From assembly GCF_001640805.2 (NCBI RefSeq), contig NC_066856.1, positions 16,095,087 through 16,159,086 of the forward strand: 64,000 bases of DNA, in the 5' to 3' direction. The stretch is from Lates calcarifer (Eukaryota; Chordata; Actinopteri; Centropomidae). The notes under the pieces were generated by a model, which was not told the DNA's origin, made no database searches, and saw only the letters and a list, made by a program, of their open reading frames with translations. Below are positions 61,881 through 64,000 of the stretch, in pieces; within the stretch, counting starts at the first letter, position 1, and each line of letters starts with the position of its first letter. Position numbers and translations under genes: made by a program.

Positions 61881-62885
61881 TGGAGAGTGGCCACAGGTAT
61901 ACTGTATATATACTGTGCAATATTCACTCCAAATGTCTCAAGATGCATAGAAATAACACCACAAAGCAAAACCCCTGTGCTGTTGAGGGTGTTTTGAAGT
62001 ATCTTCTGTTGTCTGCTTACTTACCAACGAATACAATGCACTTTTCTTGAGATTAGTCTACATGGTGTTAAGTACTTGAGATGACTAAAAGTAAAACCAC
62101 CTATGCTAGCCGCTGTGGTAAGAAAGTCCTATCTCTGTTTTTCTATTTAATGTCAGCAAAGTTTCATCTTCTGAGAGTGAGAACTGACAGCATTTCTCAG
62201 AGGAGTCACTCAAGAAACGAGCAGACTCCTCTCTGTTCTCGGGGGAAATATAGTTTTGAGTTGAACGTGCAGTATCCATCATTCTGATGAAATGCATAAT
62301 TAATTCTCATCATTCCTATAATCCTTCTCCAGACTTGACCGCAAAGATGAAAATTACAAGCTGGGCCCATGTCAGCAGGCTGGGTGAAATGTATTGTAGT
62401 TTCTCACTCAGTGGCAAAGAAATGCAGATGATGAATCGGCAAGGTTACAAAGTATTATAGTATACACAAATAAGTTGAAAACAATCGATCCGGTGCACCA
62501 CACTGTCATACCCTTAGGGATGTGGTTCCCCTGGAAGAATGCACAATCCCCCTGGCCAGGGTTCATTTCAGACGCAGATTGTGTCTGATTGATCAATGAG
62601 AACCACTGCTGAGCCATCAATCTAACAGGAGTGGAATAGGAAAAAGGGAACATTAACATGTATAAGCTGCCGTGTCCCGACAATGTCCTCTACCTTGAGT
62701 TGGTGGGAAAGCAGCCACCTCTAGGGACATGAGCAAAAGTGGTAAGTGTAAGACCTGCGACAGGAAGACGTTATATAAAAACAACAGGGACAATGTCAAC
62801 ATTTCAGCTCTTTTGTGATCTCATCTCTGTCACAGCAGAGCCTCCCTATCTCTGTATCTTACCAAAAAATATATCTATCACAAAG

Positions 62886-62908
62886 CTGCTGCTGCTGCTG
62901 CTGCTGCT
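62886..62908. repeat. (CTG)n microsatellite
   Basis: Seven to eight CTG units in non-coding DNA upstream of cdh19. Confidence 0.95.
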
Positions 62909-64000
62909 ACTCCTGCTCCATTTTTTTAAACATAGGTTAGAGTGTTAATAATCTCTGAATTGTATAAAACTTCAATATCACCTCCAAATGCCCTTCTGGT
63001 AATCATCACCGTAAGTCGCTAATGAAAGCATAAAATTGCTGGCACCTTTTTGGCCACCTCTGTGCTGCAGTATTTAAGACAAACAGGTGATTAATGAGTG
63101 ATTTGTGCTGGTATTGCTGGTAGGCAGCTGTTCCATATTGCAGCAGTCACTGGGCGGAGCAGTTAAGAAGTGTTCGTCAAGGTCTTTCTGTAAAAGTGCT
63201 TCTGAGATCCATTACCTGGGAAATGCCTAACATGTTTTGCGAGAGGAACTGACAGTTGGTAAATTTTTACAAAGTGCTCAGTATGACAGACACACTAAAG
63301 TACACAACACACATCCACATGCATCCACATCCTTATGGTCAAACTGAAATAAAATAAATTCTGTAATTTTGTCATTTGTGTGTGGGAAAATGTAAACTGC
63401 AATGACACTGCAGTCTATTTTCCCATTTTTTTTTTTTGCAAACATATTTCAAGATACATTTCTAGACATATCTGAAGTCTCTAAGCTTCAGGCCTCTGGG
63501 TGGGTGTTTCTGATGGCAGAGGTTGACACATTTGAGAGCCAGCATTGCCAGCAGATACATTTTCAACTTTTGTGTTGTGCTAATGACTGGAGCAGGTCAT
63601 TGGCCTGTAAAGCTGATGTTGATACAAGACGTTTTTCTCCCTTTTTCAACAAGCACAAGAAGCATTAGTTATTTACCGTATGTGATTTAAAGGTTCCCTG
63701 AGGAGTGTTTGACCTCTAGGAGGGCTATGGTTTTGTTTATCTCAAGCAAGGTCTAAACCTGTCTCCTAGAAATTCAACATTCAAATACTACTAAACTGGA
63801 TTCCTAATTATATTGTGGATGGCTAGATTAAGATCAGAGAGGCAAGTTTCACAACCAGAGCCCTGTGTGGCATCAAGGTTTTGGTTAAATATAAATAAAC
63901 AGGTTGTGTCTGGAGTGTCTGTGAATTAAATTAGCTAAATATAAATTTAATTTCTAAAACACAGGGCTGACACACTCATGACTGTGCACCTGCACATGTG

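Larger units (their letters stand above)
54438..64000. other. Upstream flank of cdh19, no gene recognised
   Basis: 9.6 kb of AT-rich DNA. It should contain the cdh19 promoter and any leader exon, neither of which could be placed. Simple repeats are at 61861 and 62886. Stretches 56500-56680, 59170-59340 and 60230-60500 are less repetitive and more GC-rich, and may be regulatory. An octamer ATGCAAAT lies at about 59316. Confidence 0.55.

Noticed and set aside
1..64000. CRISPR arrays, operons, phage or other prokaryotic systems
   Set aside because: No spaced direct repeats of that kind. Gene structure, splice sites and repeats are vertebrate throughout.

Overview
The window is vertebrate nuclear DNA, most likely from a percomorph-type teleost. 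It contains spliced genes with GT-AG introns, AT-rich non-coding DNA, many microsatellites, and dispersed repeats of kinds common in spiny-rayed fish. There is no bacterial, viral or organellar gene content.

Two type II classical cadherin genes converge tail to tail. On the + strand, the last three coding exons of a cadherin-7 gene (cdh7) run from 4878 to 15884. They encode the end of EC4/EC5, the membrane span and a fully canonical catenin-binding tail; the earlier exons lie left of the window. On the - strand, a complete eleven-exon cadherin-19-like gene (cdh19) runs from 54363 down to 40994. It has a signal peptide, a short prodomain with a furin site, the Trp2/Trp4 type II adhesion arm, EC1-EC5, a membrane span and a tail. 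The convergent CDH7 > < CDH19 order matches the human 18q22 arrangement as I recall it, but only about 25 kb separates the two stop codons here.

The cdh19 copy has two oddities. Exon 9 is 117 bp where the family length (and the cdh7 equivalent here) is 118 bp. The missing base is in a short A/T run at 45318-45321 and puts everything after EC4 out of frame, so this is either a homopolymer error in the assembly or an inactivating mutation. Independently, the cytoplasmic tail has lost most of the acidic p120-catenin core and the distal beta-catenin-binding segment, although the middle of the tail is clearly cdh19-like.

Between the genes (about 17.3-40.8 kb) I see no recognised protein-coding gene. 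There is, however, a CpG-richer block (about 18.0-20.8 kb) with a housekeeping-type promoter signature on the - strand (CRE, ETS and YY1-like sites). Two, possibly three, small phase-compatible exon candidates follow it, and the third overlaps a tandem run of degenerate tRNA-like units. The rest of the intergenic DNA, the introns and the 9.6 kb upstream of cdh19 hold MITE-like elements with inverted ends, fragments of common fish repeats and simple repeats.
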